64,000 nucleotides of DNA. It comes from Sternotherus odoratus. Lineage: Eukaryota > Chordata > Testudines > Kinosternidae. Position numbers and translations under genes: made by a program. Shown here piece after piece: positions 23,154-34,683 of the stretch. The stretch's first letter is position 1. Each line of letters starts with the position of its first letter. The notes beneath the pieces are model-generated. The model was given only the letters and a program-made list of their open reading frames with translations, did not search any database and was not told the DNA's origin. The stretch lies in the NCBI GenBank assembly GCA_032164245.1, contig JAVMKO010000003.1:5838651-5902650 (forward strand), given 5' to 3'.

Positions 23154-23596
23154 CAGGGCCGGCGACAGAAATTTGGGGGCCCCCTACTCTGATCGTTTGG
23201 GGGCCCCCCCAGCCCAGCTGGCACTTCCCCCCCCCAGGTGACAGCAGCTGGGGGCCCCCCAGCCCAGCCGGCGCTCCCCCCCCAGCTGACAGCGGCTGGC
23301 GGCAGCGCGAGCCCGGGAGCGGCGCAAGCCGCCCTTGCTGCTCCCCCCCCCGCGCGCACTTTCTCCCCTGGATTGCGCCGCTGCCGCTGGCCGGGATCAC
23401 TGCTCCTGCCGGGGACACGCGCGCTCGTCCGCTCCGGAGGAGAGCTGCGCCACCTCCCCGCCTCCCCGCCCCTTCCCCGCTCTCCAGGCCCGGCGACAAG
23501 GGGGGATGACTACGGGTACTGCTGTGTACCGGGGCCCCCCTAAAGTCCGGGGCCCGGTACAGCTCTATCTGTAGTACCCCCCTGTCGCCGGCCCTG
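23154..23596. mobile_element. GC-rich hAT MITE, 443 bp
   Basis: The perfect terminal inverted repeats are CAGGGCCGGCGACAG at 23154 and its complement ending at 23596. The 8-bp flanks 23146-23153 (accatgat) and 23597-23604 (atcatgat) match at seven positions. The GC-rich interior produces overlapping open frames on both strands (up to 165 codons), which are not considered genes. Confidence 0.85.
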
Positions 23597-23604
23597 ATCA
23601 TGAT

Positions 23605-24514
23605 TGCCTTGTGATAACCTTGGTTGCACATGTGCATGTTGGAGTTTGTGAGTCAAATTCTCTGCTGTGGCTAGAGCACAGTATGGCTGGATTATTAGAG
23701 AGTTTAGGAACTGCTCTAACCTGTACCTTCTAGGAAGAGTTCCCAAAGGACCATTTGCAAGTTGGGGACAGCTGGAGTACAGCAAACTCCAGGCCACCTT
23801 CTCTCTGATATGTCTCCAATGCAGCCTCCATGGAGCTGTGGATGTGGGGTGGCATCACGGTGAGTCAGTGTTGCAGGTTCCGGTACCTGTATATTTGGAG
23901 TGGTGTTTGAAATCAGTGCTGCCCTACTCTCCCCCAAGCACTTTAGAACTGTGCTTAGCTTTTTAACCTCCAGGAGCCATTGGACAGATTCTTCTCTTGG
24001 TTTTGCTGGCGCACACCCGGAATAACTCCACTGAAGTCAACGGAGGTGATTCAGATTTATATTTGTTTAACTGAGATCATCATGTGACCTATCATGTCAA
24101 TATATCTAATGTATAATCCCTTTTCCACACAACTATTTATTTGTAAAGTTAACATGGTATAACTCCAAAATCTTTACATACAGCTATTTTCAGCCTGTGT
24201 CGTCCATGTAGTTCTGTAACAGAACCATTGCATATCTCCTGCCTCACTTTTGTTTTTAATATTTTGTTGTTGCATTATCACCAAATTAAATCATTTTTAT
24301 AGCTGATTTCTCTGACCCAGCACCAGGCAGGCATACCTTCAGATCCTGTTAGAAATATGCTTTGCTGCCTGTAATAAGTTGCTTATCCATTCCACTGTTT
24401 CATCCCAACTCCCTGTGGGTTTTAGCTCCACAAGATGTAGTTCAGATGAAACTGGCCAAGGCATTTTAAAATCCAGATCAGTTATATCGCATGGACTCTG
24501 CTCAAGACTCTAAA
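23605..24514. other. Intergenic, short palindromic repeat scrap
   Basis: At about 23995-24065 a 'ggaataactccactgaagtc' type stretch belongs to the same small palindromic repeat as 25645-25735. No other feature was recognised. Confidence 0.35.
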
Positions 24515-24725
24515 ATAAGTTACTTACTGACGACAAATAAGCGGTCCCTGGCCTCTGTTTGCCAAAAGCTGGGAATGAGCAACAGGGGATGGATCACTTG
24601 ATGATTCCCTGTTCTGTTCATTCCCTCTGGGGCACCAGGCATTGGCCACTGTTGGAAGACAGGATCCCGGGCTAGATGGACCTTTGGTCTGACCTAGTAC
24701 AGTCATTCTTATGTTCTTATGTACT
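24515..24725 (+). repeat. CR1-like LINE 3' end
   Basis: It contains 'ggatggatcacttgatgatt', 'cattggccactgttggaaga' and 'gctagatggacctttggtct', closing with the short tail repeat 'ttcttatgttcttatgta'. It is the same 3' end family as 18100-18475. Confidence 0.75.
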
Positions 24726-25049
24726 TGGACAGGATCTTCATTTTACACATCTAGAGTAGATAGTTTCTGTAGAAATTAACACAAATGGACATTATTCTCA
24801 TCGGAGCCTAGGAAGGGTTCCTGTTGTTTCTGCAACAAAGATGTTCATGGTCCGGAGACTCAGAAGTTCACGCAAGGCCCCAGACTTCATTTCACAAGAT
24901 TCTCATTGACTTAAATGGGTTCAGTGTAGGGCTCTGGTACAATAGCATGAAGAATATGAATTGGCTATGGATACTATTTCCTATCTAATGTGACCTACGT
25001 TCTTATGTAGCATGCAACAGCACAATGTCTCAGCACATCTTTCCCCAGA

Positions 25050-25370
25050 AGGAAAGAAGCATGATCTAGCAGTTAAAACCCAAGCCTGGGAGTTAGGTCT
25101 CGTGGTTTCTCGTCCCCTACCCCCCAGAAACCGGCGGTGTGACCTCGTCATTACAGTTGGTCAAAAATTTTTCACACGGAGGCTTCCATCCAAAAATGGC
25201 CTTTTTTCCCAAGACGTTTTTTTTTCTGAAAAATATCAACATCACTGAAACTTTTCTATTTGACGTGTACTGGATGTTTTTATCAAATTTTGTCAAACTC
25301 ATTTTCCAAGTGTTTTTTGAATTTTTTCATTTAGTGAAAAATTTGTTGTCAGCAAGCAGATAAGCCCTAT
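25050..25370. repeat. tRNA-like SINE scrap and T-rich foldback repeat
   Basis: 25055-25140 ('gatctagcagttaaaaccca' ... 'gtgtgacctcg') resembles the tRNA-like head of a CORE-SINE. 25150-25370 is an AT-rich foldback with 'ggtcaaaaatttttcac' and 'tttagtgaaaaatttg', like 5440-5710. Confidence 0.4.
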
Positions 25371-25644
25371 CATTATGCAGAAAAACACATGTACAAAATG
25401 TCCCTTCCTTTTTTTTAAAAAAATCAGAACTAAATTTGACTTGTTCTAAGTGCCTAATAGGATCAGTAATTTCTTACTAATTATATAATTATTCTAGATT
25501 GTTATGCAGTGCTGGCAATTAAACACTTGAAACACTTTTCGTTTAAGAAAGTAATTACATAATCCCATCGAATCTGTGCAACTGAAGTTATGTTTTATGA
25601 CTTACGACTCGGTGCCACTTCACTTCCTTTATCATCTACACATA

Positions 25645-25735
25645 TACAGTAAGGACCAGATCGTCAGGTGATGTAAATTGGCATAGTTCTATTGACTTCA
25701 TTAGAGTTACACTGATTTACACCAGTTCTTTGGGT
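25645..25735. repeat. Short palindromic repeat
   Basis: The half 'gatgtaaattggcatag' is mirrored by 'ctgatttacaccagttc' around 'attgacttcattagag'. Related scraps occur at 21775-21830, 22485-22520 and 23995-24065. Superfamily is not assigned. Confidence 0.5.
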
Positions 25736-26350
25736 CCTGTGTACATAAATAATATAATATATAGAGACTGCTCTTGGAAGCGAATTTTTCTAAAAGTAAA
25801 TTTAGCAGGTGCAGAAGCAATTGCCCCGAGACCATAACTCCAAATCCTGAGTCCCTTGCTCAGGGACCTCCCTGAAAAGTGATCCACACAGGTGGACCCC
25901 TATGCTTGTGTAGAGACCAGATGACTCTAGTTAGTCTCTATGGGGATGTATAGTTCGGCCAAGGTTGATCGCTTTGCAGAATCCAGGTCTCAGTTTTTAC
26001 TCACTAGTGTCAATGAGAGGTTGGCCACAGAAAATACTAAGGGCCTGACTGTCCATCTCTGACCCACATGCAAAGGGACACTTTGCAGATGTAGCTGGCC
26101 ATTCTCATACCAAACCAGAGGTCATGCGTGGCACCATCCTCTTCTTCCCACAGAGGGCTCTTTGCAAGTACAGGATCCATGCATGGGAATTACCTGGGTC
26201 CAGAAGAGGAAGGGCCAGGATAGCAGTGTCATGCAGTATCCCCCAAATACTGCATCTGTATATGTACGGAATCCCCTCTGTCTTTGGGAACCTCCCAGTA
26301 AATGTGGGCCAGCTGCTGGTTCAGGAATGCCTGGTAGTTCAGGAGCTGGA
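25736..26350. other. Intergenic, nothing recognised
   Basis: No family was assigned. Two overlapping open frames of 73-78 codons at 26124-26383 have no resemblance to known proteins. Confidence 0.4.
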
Positions 26351-26353
26351 GTG

Positions 26354-26646
26354 TGGTTAAGGGCACATTTACATTGCAGTTAAAAACCCAGGACTGTCCC
26401 ATGCCAGATGACTCAGGCTTGTGGGGCTCAGGCTAAGGGTCTGTTTAATGGCGGTGTAGACATTTGGACTTCGACTGGAACCCGGGCTGTAGGACCCTGC
26501 AAGATGGGAGGATCCCAGAGCTTGGGCTGCAGCCTGAGCCCAAAAGTCTACATCACAATTAAATAGCCCTTTAACCTGAGTCCTGCAAGCCCAAGTCAGC
26601 TGGCACAGGCCAGCCACAGGTTTTAAATTGCAGTGTGGCCATCCCC
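26354..26646. mobile_element. Palindromic MITE, about 290 bp
   Basis: The two ends are imperfect inverted repeats ('cacatttacattgcagttaa' against 'ttaaattgcagtgtggccat'). The interior halves also mirror each other ('gatgactcaggcttg' against 'caagcccaagtcagc'). The whole element folds back on itself and does not code. Confidence 0.7.
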
Positions 26647-27039
26647 AGTAGCTCTGTGACTTCATAGGGTAAGCTCAGGGCTTCTGCATGGATGGTCCAG
26701 ACCTTCTGGGATCCATAGGATCTGACAGTAGAATCGCTGTCAATTCTATGGTGGGATGAGCGTGAGAGAGAGAGAAAACCTCTGCCCCCAGTGGAGCACT
26801 CCCTGAGAACAACCTTGTGGAATTTTTCTTCCCAGCTGGCTGCCTCCAATAGATACTTTTGTGGGAAGGGATCAATCAGACCCAAATAAGAGCAAGTCCC
26901 GGCCTTATAGTTTTCTATCTTACTGCAGAAGAGAGCCAAGTATGGGCTGTTTTAGTGCAAGGTTCCCTCACACTTCCACCCCTACGTGTTTTAATTTGGT
27001 TCTAGAGCTGAGAGGGGAGTTCAGTCCTTGGCTTCGTTG

Positions 27040-27608
27040 CTAAGGCAGCCAACTGGTTTCTTATGCTTTGGTTTATGCTCTGATCATAAAAAAGTATGAG
27101 CACTTGCAGCAGGGCTCCTTCCCCCTTGAAGTGCCCCCTTGCATCAGTGTAGGAGGTTGCCTCTATCTTCAGCTCCAGCACTTCCTGAGAGCTGCCTACC
27201 ATTGGCCCCGGGTCTTCTGTAGCTCAGCCCTGCGGCCAAGTCACCGAAGTTCAAACGTCTTCTGTGGTATCATAAACAAGTCCAAACAAAACTGAACAGT
27301 TTCTCCACCCTCTTGGGCTTCTTATTACAAACCCTCAAGGCTTCCCTTGCAAGAGCCCATGATAATCATGTAGTGTAGTACATTCCCCTGTTGTCTGTCT
27401 GTGTACTCTTGTCTGTTCTCAGCCAGAGGGGACTGTGTCCTCTTCCCTCCCCACTCCACCCCCTGAGTTCCTACAGTCTATTTATTATGGCTTAGTTCTG
27501 CCCCCTCTGGCCAGGATCCAATTAGCTGCTCGCCTCCCCAGGTGCAAAGTGTGACTAATTGGGTGCATTTACTAGCTTTTCAGGGAATGGGGGTTAAGCC
27601 CTGTCACA
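27040..27608 (-). repeat. Possible LTR, minus orientation
   Basis: On the minus strand it would begin TGTGACAGGGCTTAACC at 27608. The TGTGRCAGGG start is shared with the 443-bp LTR-like insert at 38647-39089. The left boundary and target duplication were not found. Confidence 0.3.
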
Positions 27609-29526
27609 ATATTTTACAGTCATGATCCCAAACATTGATACTGGAGTGATACTGCAGTATTTTTGGTCATTACCATAGAATACTACAGAATTTTTATACA
27701 AGGGCATCTATTTCATAGATACATGTTTTGTGTGTATGGGAAGGTTTTAATGTTTCATTTTTTTTTGGTTCAAATTTTAAGTGGTTTTAATATTTAAACA
27801 AGTTTTTATGGTCCTTGATGGAGCATGAGTGGTGTGGGGGGAGGAACAAACCTAACTGAGAATAATAATAATGGATTAATGGGTCAAATTCTTCACGTGC
27901 CTTCAGAAAGAAATGAGGCTAGGACTTGATGCGGTTAAATTAAGTAGAATTCATCACCATCTATTAATTTCAACAGCAGGAATCTCATTGTTCTCTGCTG
28001 CATTATTTATAATGAAACTGTAATAGTTTGAAGACAATTTTTTTTATGAGTTCTGGGTCTGTCTCCATTATACGATGGTCCCAATGGCTTTAGTTCCTTT
28101 TAAATTTCTGTTTGCACATGGAAGTAACAGATGAAAGAGCAGGATGGAATAGCCAATGACCAGGCAAGCAATTCCTGCATAGGTCTACCTGTGAACCTCA
28201 GCTCTCTCACTGTAACCACTGTCCTTGTCCTCATCAGATGCTGCTAATCCTGCCAAGCATTCCTGGTGGTTTTGTAAGGCGGGAAAGCGTCCAGGAAGGA
28301 CAGCAGAGGGCATTGCGTGCAGTGGCGCTCCACAGCTTGGTGGCCAGGAGTCCCGAGTCCAGTCAGGGGCCGCATACTTGCTGCTTATGGAATCTGTCGG
28401 AATGCTGCTTGACAGTGGAGACTTCGGGGTTGGCTGCACCTTCCATTATGTGGATTCCTTGTCCATCTTTCTGTGTGGAGTGGGAATGCTGGCAGCAGGG
28501 TCACAGGGCTTGAGGCTGGAGCAGTGTGTTGCTGCTTCCCTATCTGTAAAGGGAGGATTCCTTTCCCTTCTCTGCATCTTCTGATGTGATGATCCCCAGC
28601 ACACCGCCAGGTCACCATGAGGTCCACTAGGGAGAGGTTTTAAGCCTAGAGACCAGAAGTCTATTGAAGCCAATGTAAAGACTTCTGTTAACAGCCATGG
28701 GCTTTGGATCAGGTTTTAGAGTGATCATTTCACTTGTGATCTAATCCAGATTTGATTTAGGCCATTGATCACTGAAGGTCTGATATAAACAAAAACCTCT
28801 GCACAGTCACAGGACTTTTGACTGAGTAAAATGTAAAGAATTTAACTCTTAGTTAACTAGAACCATTAAAATGAGACCTGATTGTATTAATTAAAATAAA
28901 ATTAACTTAAAAAGATATCTCCACTACTGAGATGATCTGAGATATCTATTCCTACTTGATAGCAAAAAACCAACTTCTCTCATTTGCTTGTCCCTCAAAA
29001 GCCAGGGCAGTCCTTGATGTAGTAGTTCTTAAATTAGAAGCCAGAGCGGAATTCTCAATGGATTAATTAGTACTATATCACTCTAAATTTAGACAGTTTC
29101 CTTTTAAAATTAGATTTCTTCAGGTTTATACTGTTACAATTCTTATATGTATATTCCCAATCACATTAGCAATTACCAATAGATTGCATTCATTTTCGTT
29201 TTAAAATACTTTGCTGTTATACCCTAAAGATGTAAAAATGCAAAACTAGTCCAGGTTGAAATGGTGTATTGCCAGTTCTCGTGAGATTTTAGTGTGTATC
29301 TTGCAACGTATAGTGTTTTTTTAAAGCCCCAACTACTGAAATCATGCTAGCTAGTCAGTGCATGAAAATTGCAGTTTTTCATGCAAACAAAGTAGTAAGC
29401 GTCCGGCTCTCGAAATTGCAGAGAAACTTGAAAATGAAGCAAGAGCACTCTAATGGCTCAAAAGTCAGAAGGCAAATAAAAAGAACTCAACACTGAATAC
29501 TGAAAATAAAATACAATTCATATTAA
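27609..29526. other. Intergenic, AT-rich, nothing recognised
   Basis: About 1.9 kb with no recognised repeat. The open frames at 28185-28673 overlap on both strands without family resemblance. Confidence 0.4.
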
Positions 29527-30060
29527 GGGTGAAATCATACAAAGAAGGGTGTAGTGAGCAATAGGGAGGTGATATGTTTGTATGTGGCATTGGTAAGACT
29601 GATACTAGAATACTGCACACAGCTCTGATGTTCACATTTTAAAAAAGGATGTTGAAAATGGACGGAAAGAAGGAACTGAGCGGGGGGAGGGTCGGCAGGG
29701 GCATATATGCATGGCCATAAGGGCGCCACTCCAGGGGTCGCCCCTGCCGACCCTACTGGTACCGCTGGGGAAAAGCTTTCCGGACCGTGCATGCGCGGAA
29801 CGCACACACACATCTGGGAATGGACATGAGCAAGCACTCGAAGAAGAAAACTTTTTCCCTAGGAGGGTGGTGAAGCACTGGAATGGGTTACCTAGGGAGG
29901 TGGTGGAATCTCCTTCCTTAGAGGTTTTTAAGGTCAGGCTTGACAAAGCCCTGGCTGGGATGATTTAGGTGGGGTTGGTCCTGCTTTGAACAGGGGGTTG
30001 GACTAGATGACCTCCAGAGGTCCCTTCCCTTCCAACCCTAATATTCTGTGATTCTATTCT
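29527..30060 (+). repeat. CR1 LINE 3' end with an internal insertion
   Basis: 29527-29655 encodes a decayed CR1 ORF2 tail ('ILHTALMF' peptide). 29850-30060 is the usual 3' UTR, ending in 'ggactagatgacctccagag' and ATTCTRT-type short repeats. Between them, 29660-29845 contains a hairpin-forming GC-rich stretch ('gggtcggcaggggc' ... 'gcccctgccgaccc') that does not belong to CR1 and is probably a separate insertion. Confidence 0.75.
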
Positions 30061-30200
30061 ATTAACCATTTTAAGAACAGGTTAGACAGACACCTGTCAG
30101 GGATAGTGGAGATATACTCGGTCCTGCTTCAGTATGGGGGAATGGCCTGGATGATCTCCCCAGGTCCATTCCAATCCTACATTTCTATGATTCTGTTGTT
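30061..30200 (+). repeat. Second CR1 3' end
   Basis: The stretch 'aagaacaggttagacagac' and 'ctggatgatctccccaggtc', ending 'tttctatgattctg', is another CR1 3' terminus directly downstream of the first. Confidence 0.75.
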
Positions 30201-30734
30201 TCCTCTCGACAAGAATGTTTGGATCTCAGTGGCATTTTCAAAACTCTTTGAGTTTGCAGCAAAATATACAAATCTGATGTTGCGGCAATTTGCATTTCTA
30301 TATGCATATTTTGTAGCTCAAATGCACTCAGTGCCACCACTTCATCGTCATGTCATATACAAACACGAGGGTCCGCAGGTTCACTGAATGTTTTACCTGT
30401 GCCCCAAATCCAAGCAGTTCTCCTTTCCACCCCTCTCAGCCCCTGTCTCTTAAGCTCCAATCCAGAGCTGTAACCAGCCCGGGGCGAGTGGCCTGAGCAG
30501 CACAGCTGCCCAGGGAGCAAAGCTGAAGGGGTGATGTGGAGGCGGAAAAATGGAGTAGAAGAAAAAAAATGGTAGGTGGTAAGGCCCGGCAGCAGGACTG
30601 GGATCCCAAAATACTGGGAGTGGGATAAAAATTCAACAAATAATGTGGCGATGGGATGGGATGAGAGATTACAAAACGGGAGAGACTACAGGATGGGAGA
30701 GAAATTACAAAATACTCTTGCGCAGGGCTCTATT

Positions 30735-31680
30735 AGGGGGCATGTAGTGAGGTGTGGTTCCCTGCCGCCCCGGAGAAGGACAAGCCCCTTTGGACACCAA
30801 AGTGGGCGGAGCCAGGGAGTTCTGCACCCATCCCCCCAGAGGTAAGGTGCAGGACAGAAAGTATAAAAGCCCAACCCCAGAGCTTACTCAAGGAGCCGCC
30901 TCTGAAGAGGTCAGACATCTCCGGTCTAACTCCCGGTTGGGAGACCCCAGTGACCTATGGCGGGCCTGAGGACTAACCTGACCTGCCAATGCCTGATGCT
31001 GATCAGAGCCTGGAGGAGCTGCTCAGCCTGCCCCTCGCCAGTTACCCAGAGGACGCCATGGTGCTGGACCCCCTGGAGGACACCATCCAGACCCACGTAT
31101 CTCCAGAGGGGGTGTTGGGAAGTAGCCAGAGGGCAGGCGACCCGCGTCTGGCTGCAGCACTACCAGAGCCTATGTCAGTGTCTTGTGGCCAGGATCCCCA
31201 CTGACACAGCAGCGGGTCTTCTGCCGCTGCTAGGGCCTTGGGCTGGGAAGCAGTGGAGTGGGTGGGCCTGCGTCCCCCCCGCCACCCAACTTGTGGGTGA
31301 GAGTCTCCCCCTCTCCCAGGCCCCTCTGAGCCCAGAACCTGGGCTTGTTGTTTACCTGCCTTTGCTCAGCCCCTGCCTGAGGGCCTGAGCCCTTGACTCA
31401 CTATTGCCCATTGACCACAGGCCGGGCATGAATAACTGTCTGTGTTTGCCGCTATTGCTGCTGCAAGGAGAGACTCCCATGGCTGGGCTAATTCCTCATC
31501 AACCACTGAAAGGAAGTACCAAGCCGATGTGGTCCCCCACCTCCCTGGAAAGGGACGAGCCCTGGAAAAACCCCTCTACAGGGCACAAATATGTGTGTGT
31601 TAAAACGCCTAGTTGCGGCACAGCTCCCATCTCTCCCACAGCTCCCCTGTGTAGCTGAACTTACACAGCCCTGGTCATTT
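30735..31680 (+). repeat. LTR-like block with TATA box
   Basis: A TATA-like signal GTATAAAAGCCC lies at 30861, preceded by GC-rich promoter-like sequence and followed by a block with several short overlapping frames (30957-31388, 30989-31204). The promoter arrangement suggests a retroelement LTR and leader. Boundaries and duplications were not found, so this is tentative. Confidence 0.35.
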
Positions 31681-31802
31681 GTAATGAAAGCAAAACAAGT
31701 TTATTAACAAAAGAGCAGGGCTACAAGCAAATAAAAGTGAAGACATGCATCTAAAAATCTAAAACTTAATTTAGCAAGATACGGTCTTTGTTCACAATGG
31801 TT

Positions 31803-31890
31803 TCTCTTACCCTAAGGGCAGGTCTACATAACGGCGGGGATCTACGGTGTGAGATCGATCTGTTAGGGGTCGCTTTATTGCATCTAGTCT
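31803..31890 (+). repeat. Fragment of a MITE-like repeat
   Basis: The text 'gggcaggtctacataacggc' followed by 'gagatcgatctgttaggggt' resembles one terminus of a reptile DNA-transposon-derived repeat. Only one end is present. Confidence 0.35.
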
Positions 31891-31899
31891 AGGTGGAGA

Positions 31900-32335
31900 G
31901 CCAGTCAGTGGGGGCAGGGCCAGAGGGAAAGGGCAATAGTTCCTGGGCTTGGGTCAGCAAGGGTGGGAGAGTGGGGGTGGGGGGAAGGGGAACCTCCCCC
32001 TGGGGCAGACCCTCTCCCTTGGCTGGCAAAGGTCTCACTTCCCTCTCCTCCATGGGCCCCGCCGAACCGCAGCTGATGGAGGTGAGGCCTGTCCGCTTGT
32101 CTGGGTGTGACGGGGAGATGGGGCGGAGGAGGCTTCTCTGCCGCCCAGGTGGGGGCTACAGCAGGAGGAGGAGGGGTGGTGGCAGTTGGACCACCAGGGT
32201 CTCCAGTGATGACAGGGCCAGTGTCCTCCCGGATATCAGGGTCCTGGATATCCCTCCAGGCTGGGCCAGGGGGCAGTCCCTCTGGACATGCTCCGTTGCC
32301 CAGCAGAGGAAGCACTGGGCCTCCCCTGTTGAATA
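31900..32335 (-). pseudogene. Retroelement protein remnant with CCHC zinc knuckle
   Basis: Reading the minus strand from 32320 gives AQCFLCWATEHVQRDCPLAQ, a perfect CX2CX4HX4C zinc knuckle as in retroelement Gag or LINE ORF1 proteins. Further downstream the frame is proline-rich. The 156-codon frame at 31905-32375 on the same strand is in another frame and does not contain the knuckle. The upstream part of the protein is missing because the adjoining sequence (32336 up) is CR1. Confidence 0.55.
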
Positions 32336-33350
32336 GTGGACCCCGTAATAGGCCCCCTCTCCAACTTGAGACCACTACTCCTTGTTCTGTTATCTGCTAC
32401 CACTGAGAACAGTCTAGATCCATCGTCTGGAATCCCCTTTCAGGTAGTTAAAGCAGCTATAAAATCCCCCCCCCCCATTCTTCTCTTCTGCAGACTAAAC
32501 AATCCCAGTTCCCTCAGCCTCTCCTCATAGGTCATGTGTTCCAGCCCCCGAATCATTTTGGTTGCCCTCCGCTGGACTCTTTCCAATTTTTCCACATCTT
32601 TCTTGTAGTGTGGGGCCCAAAACTGGACACAGTACTCCAGATGAGGCCTCACCAATGTCAAATAGAGGGGAACAATCACCTCCCTCGATCTGCTGGCAAT
32701 GCCCCTACTTATACAACCCAATATGCCATTAGCCTTCTTGGCAACAGGGCACACTTTTGACTCCTGATTAGCTTCTGGTCCACTCTAACCCCTAGCTCCT
32801 TTTCTGCAGAACTGCTGCCTAGCCACTCTGTCCCTAGTCTGTAGCAGTGCCTGGGATTCTTCCGTCCTAAGTGCAGGATTCTGCACTTGTCCTTGTGGAA
32901 CCTCATCAGAGTTCTTTTGGCCCAATCCTCTAATTTGCCTAGATCCCTCTGTATCCTATCCCTACCCTCCTGTGTATCTACTACTCCTCCCAGTTTAGTG
33001 TCATCTGCAAACTTGCTGAGGGTGCAGTTCATGCTATCCTCCAAATCATTGATAAAGCTATTGAACAAAACCGTCCCCAGGACCGACCCTTGAGGCACTC
33101 CGCTTGTTACCGGCTACCAGCTAGACATGGAGCCATTGATCACTTCCCGTTGATCCCGATGATCTAGCCAGCTTTCTATCCACCTTATAGTCCAGCCCAT
33201 ACTTCTTTAACTTGCTGGCAAGAATACTGACAGTATCAAAAGCTTTGCTAAAGTCAAGGAATAACACCTCCACTGCTTCCCCTCATCCACAGAGCCAGTT
33301 ATCTTATCATAGAAGGCAATTAGATTAGTCAGGCATGACTAATTAGGTTA
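32336..33350 (-). pseudogene. CR1 LINE reverse transcriptase fragment
   Basis: Two minus-strand frames join into the C-terminal half of CR1 ORF2. The upstream one (33098-32709) contains [13 protein letters not shown] text, FINDLEDS and FADDTKL, which carries the catalytic ADD of the palm. The downstream one (32754-32440) contains [13 protein letters not shown] and [12 protein letters not shown], typical of the CR1 thumb and tail. A frameshift near 32730 separates them, and stops precede 33110. It is 5'-truncated near 33350, like most CR1 copies, and the 3' UTR runs to about 32336. Confidence 0.9.
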
Positions 33351-34681
33351 GTCAGGCATTTTACTAATGTTCTTTAAGGTCTCAGTCTTGTGATGGAGCA
33401 GAGCATTGTCTTTCATTAGGACACCTGATAGAACTTTAGAACCATCAACATCAGCTCCTAACATTTGAAATTTTTCAGACATGATATCAGTGTCAACAGG
33501 ACCCACTGTCATGTGCTTTGCATGTGGCTACACACTAAGACTAACTGAAGCCAGTGGAAAAACCTGGCAGCCAGGTTACTAAATTAACTTTCAATGGGAT
33601 TTATACTTCAAATCACTTAGGCTCTTTTGAAAATCCCACTCCTGAACTCAAGGATCTTCAGTGGCTGGCAATACATTTCCAAGTGGAACCAAGGTATTGG
33701 TTTTAATCTCTAAAGTCCAGATCCTCAGGGGCATTTAGGCACCTACCTCTCATTAAAATCCATTGAGGATCTGAGCCTAAAGCCCTAATGTTTTGGTACA
33801 TGATTACCTGGGAGATTATCTCTGTCCCCCATACCATACTACTGAAATTAATTAAGGTGTTCAAACTAGAATAGCTTTGTTAAAACAGGAGGGAGCTATA
33901 ACAGTATTCTCCATGAGGGTTCCTTAGCTTTGGAATTCCCTCTCCTTCCTGATCTGCCAGAATGTGGATCTATTTATTAACTCTCAGAGCACTCTGCAAA
34001 GCCTATCACCAGGAGTTTGCAGGAGGTGAGGGGGGACAGATTTGGATGCTTGCAACAGTTGCTTTTTTATCTACAGGTAAGGATTTATTTTACTCTGGGG
34101 ATAGCTGATCTTTGCATAATTTTTGTGAAATTATATCAGGCTCCCAGAGTTTGGGATGCTTTTATAAAAATAAATATAAATAAATAATCAAATATATGCA
34201 TTTCTTATTGACTTCTTTGGAAGCAGCTTGCGCATATCTCAGAGCAGATGGCATGATGTATATTAAGTTATTACTTATGTTGGGGGGGGGGTTATCTGAG
34301 GGATAGTTGTGTTGTCTCTTGGTGTAAGTGCCAGAACTACTCAACCTCAATCTGTAGTTCTCAGATCTGTACTACTCACAAGATGTACTACTCACAAGGT
34401 GCGCTTCCCAAAGGCAGGTAATAATTTATATCACCCTGTGCTAGTGTTGCTTTCTTCTGTTTTTTAATTAGTATGGAGGAAGGCATTTCTCTTTACACTC
34501 CATACAAAATAAGGATCCACATGTCTATTTCTATTGAAATCAGCGAAAAAATTCCCACTGACTTCATATGGAAAGGATGATCAGGTCAATAAAAAGAAGA
34601 ACATGATTAAGTAGCACAAAGATGACTAGCGAAGACCAAAAAGTCTGATATCAAATGCTGAATCTTCAGCAGAAATTGTAG
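33351..34681. other. Intergenic with a small palindromic repeat
   Basis: At 33718-33782 'cagatcctcaggggcattta' is mirrored by 'ccattgaggatctgagc', a short palindrome. The rest, including a poly-G run near 34280, holds nothing recognised. Confidence 0.4.
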
Positions 34682-34683
34682 TA

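Noticed and set aside
23140..23637. 165-codon minus-strand frame and 101-codon + frame
   Set aside because: They lie almost entirely within a GC-rich hAT MITE bounded by perfect terminal repeats.
30957..31388. 143-codon + frame
   Set aside because: It overlaps another frame, lies in an LTR-like block with a TATA signal, and shows no domain.
31893..32406. 147- and 99-codon + frames opposite the zinc-knuckle remnant
   Set aside because: They are antisense shadows of a GC-rich retroelement remnant.
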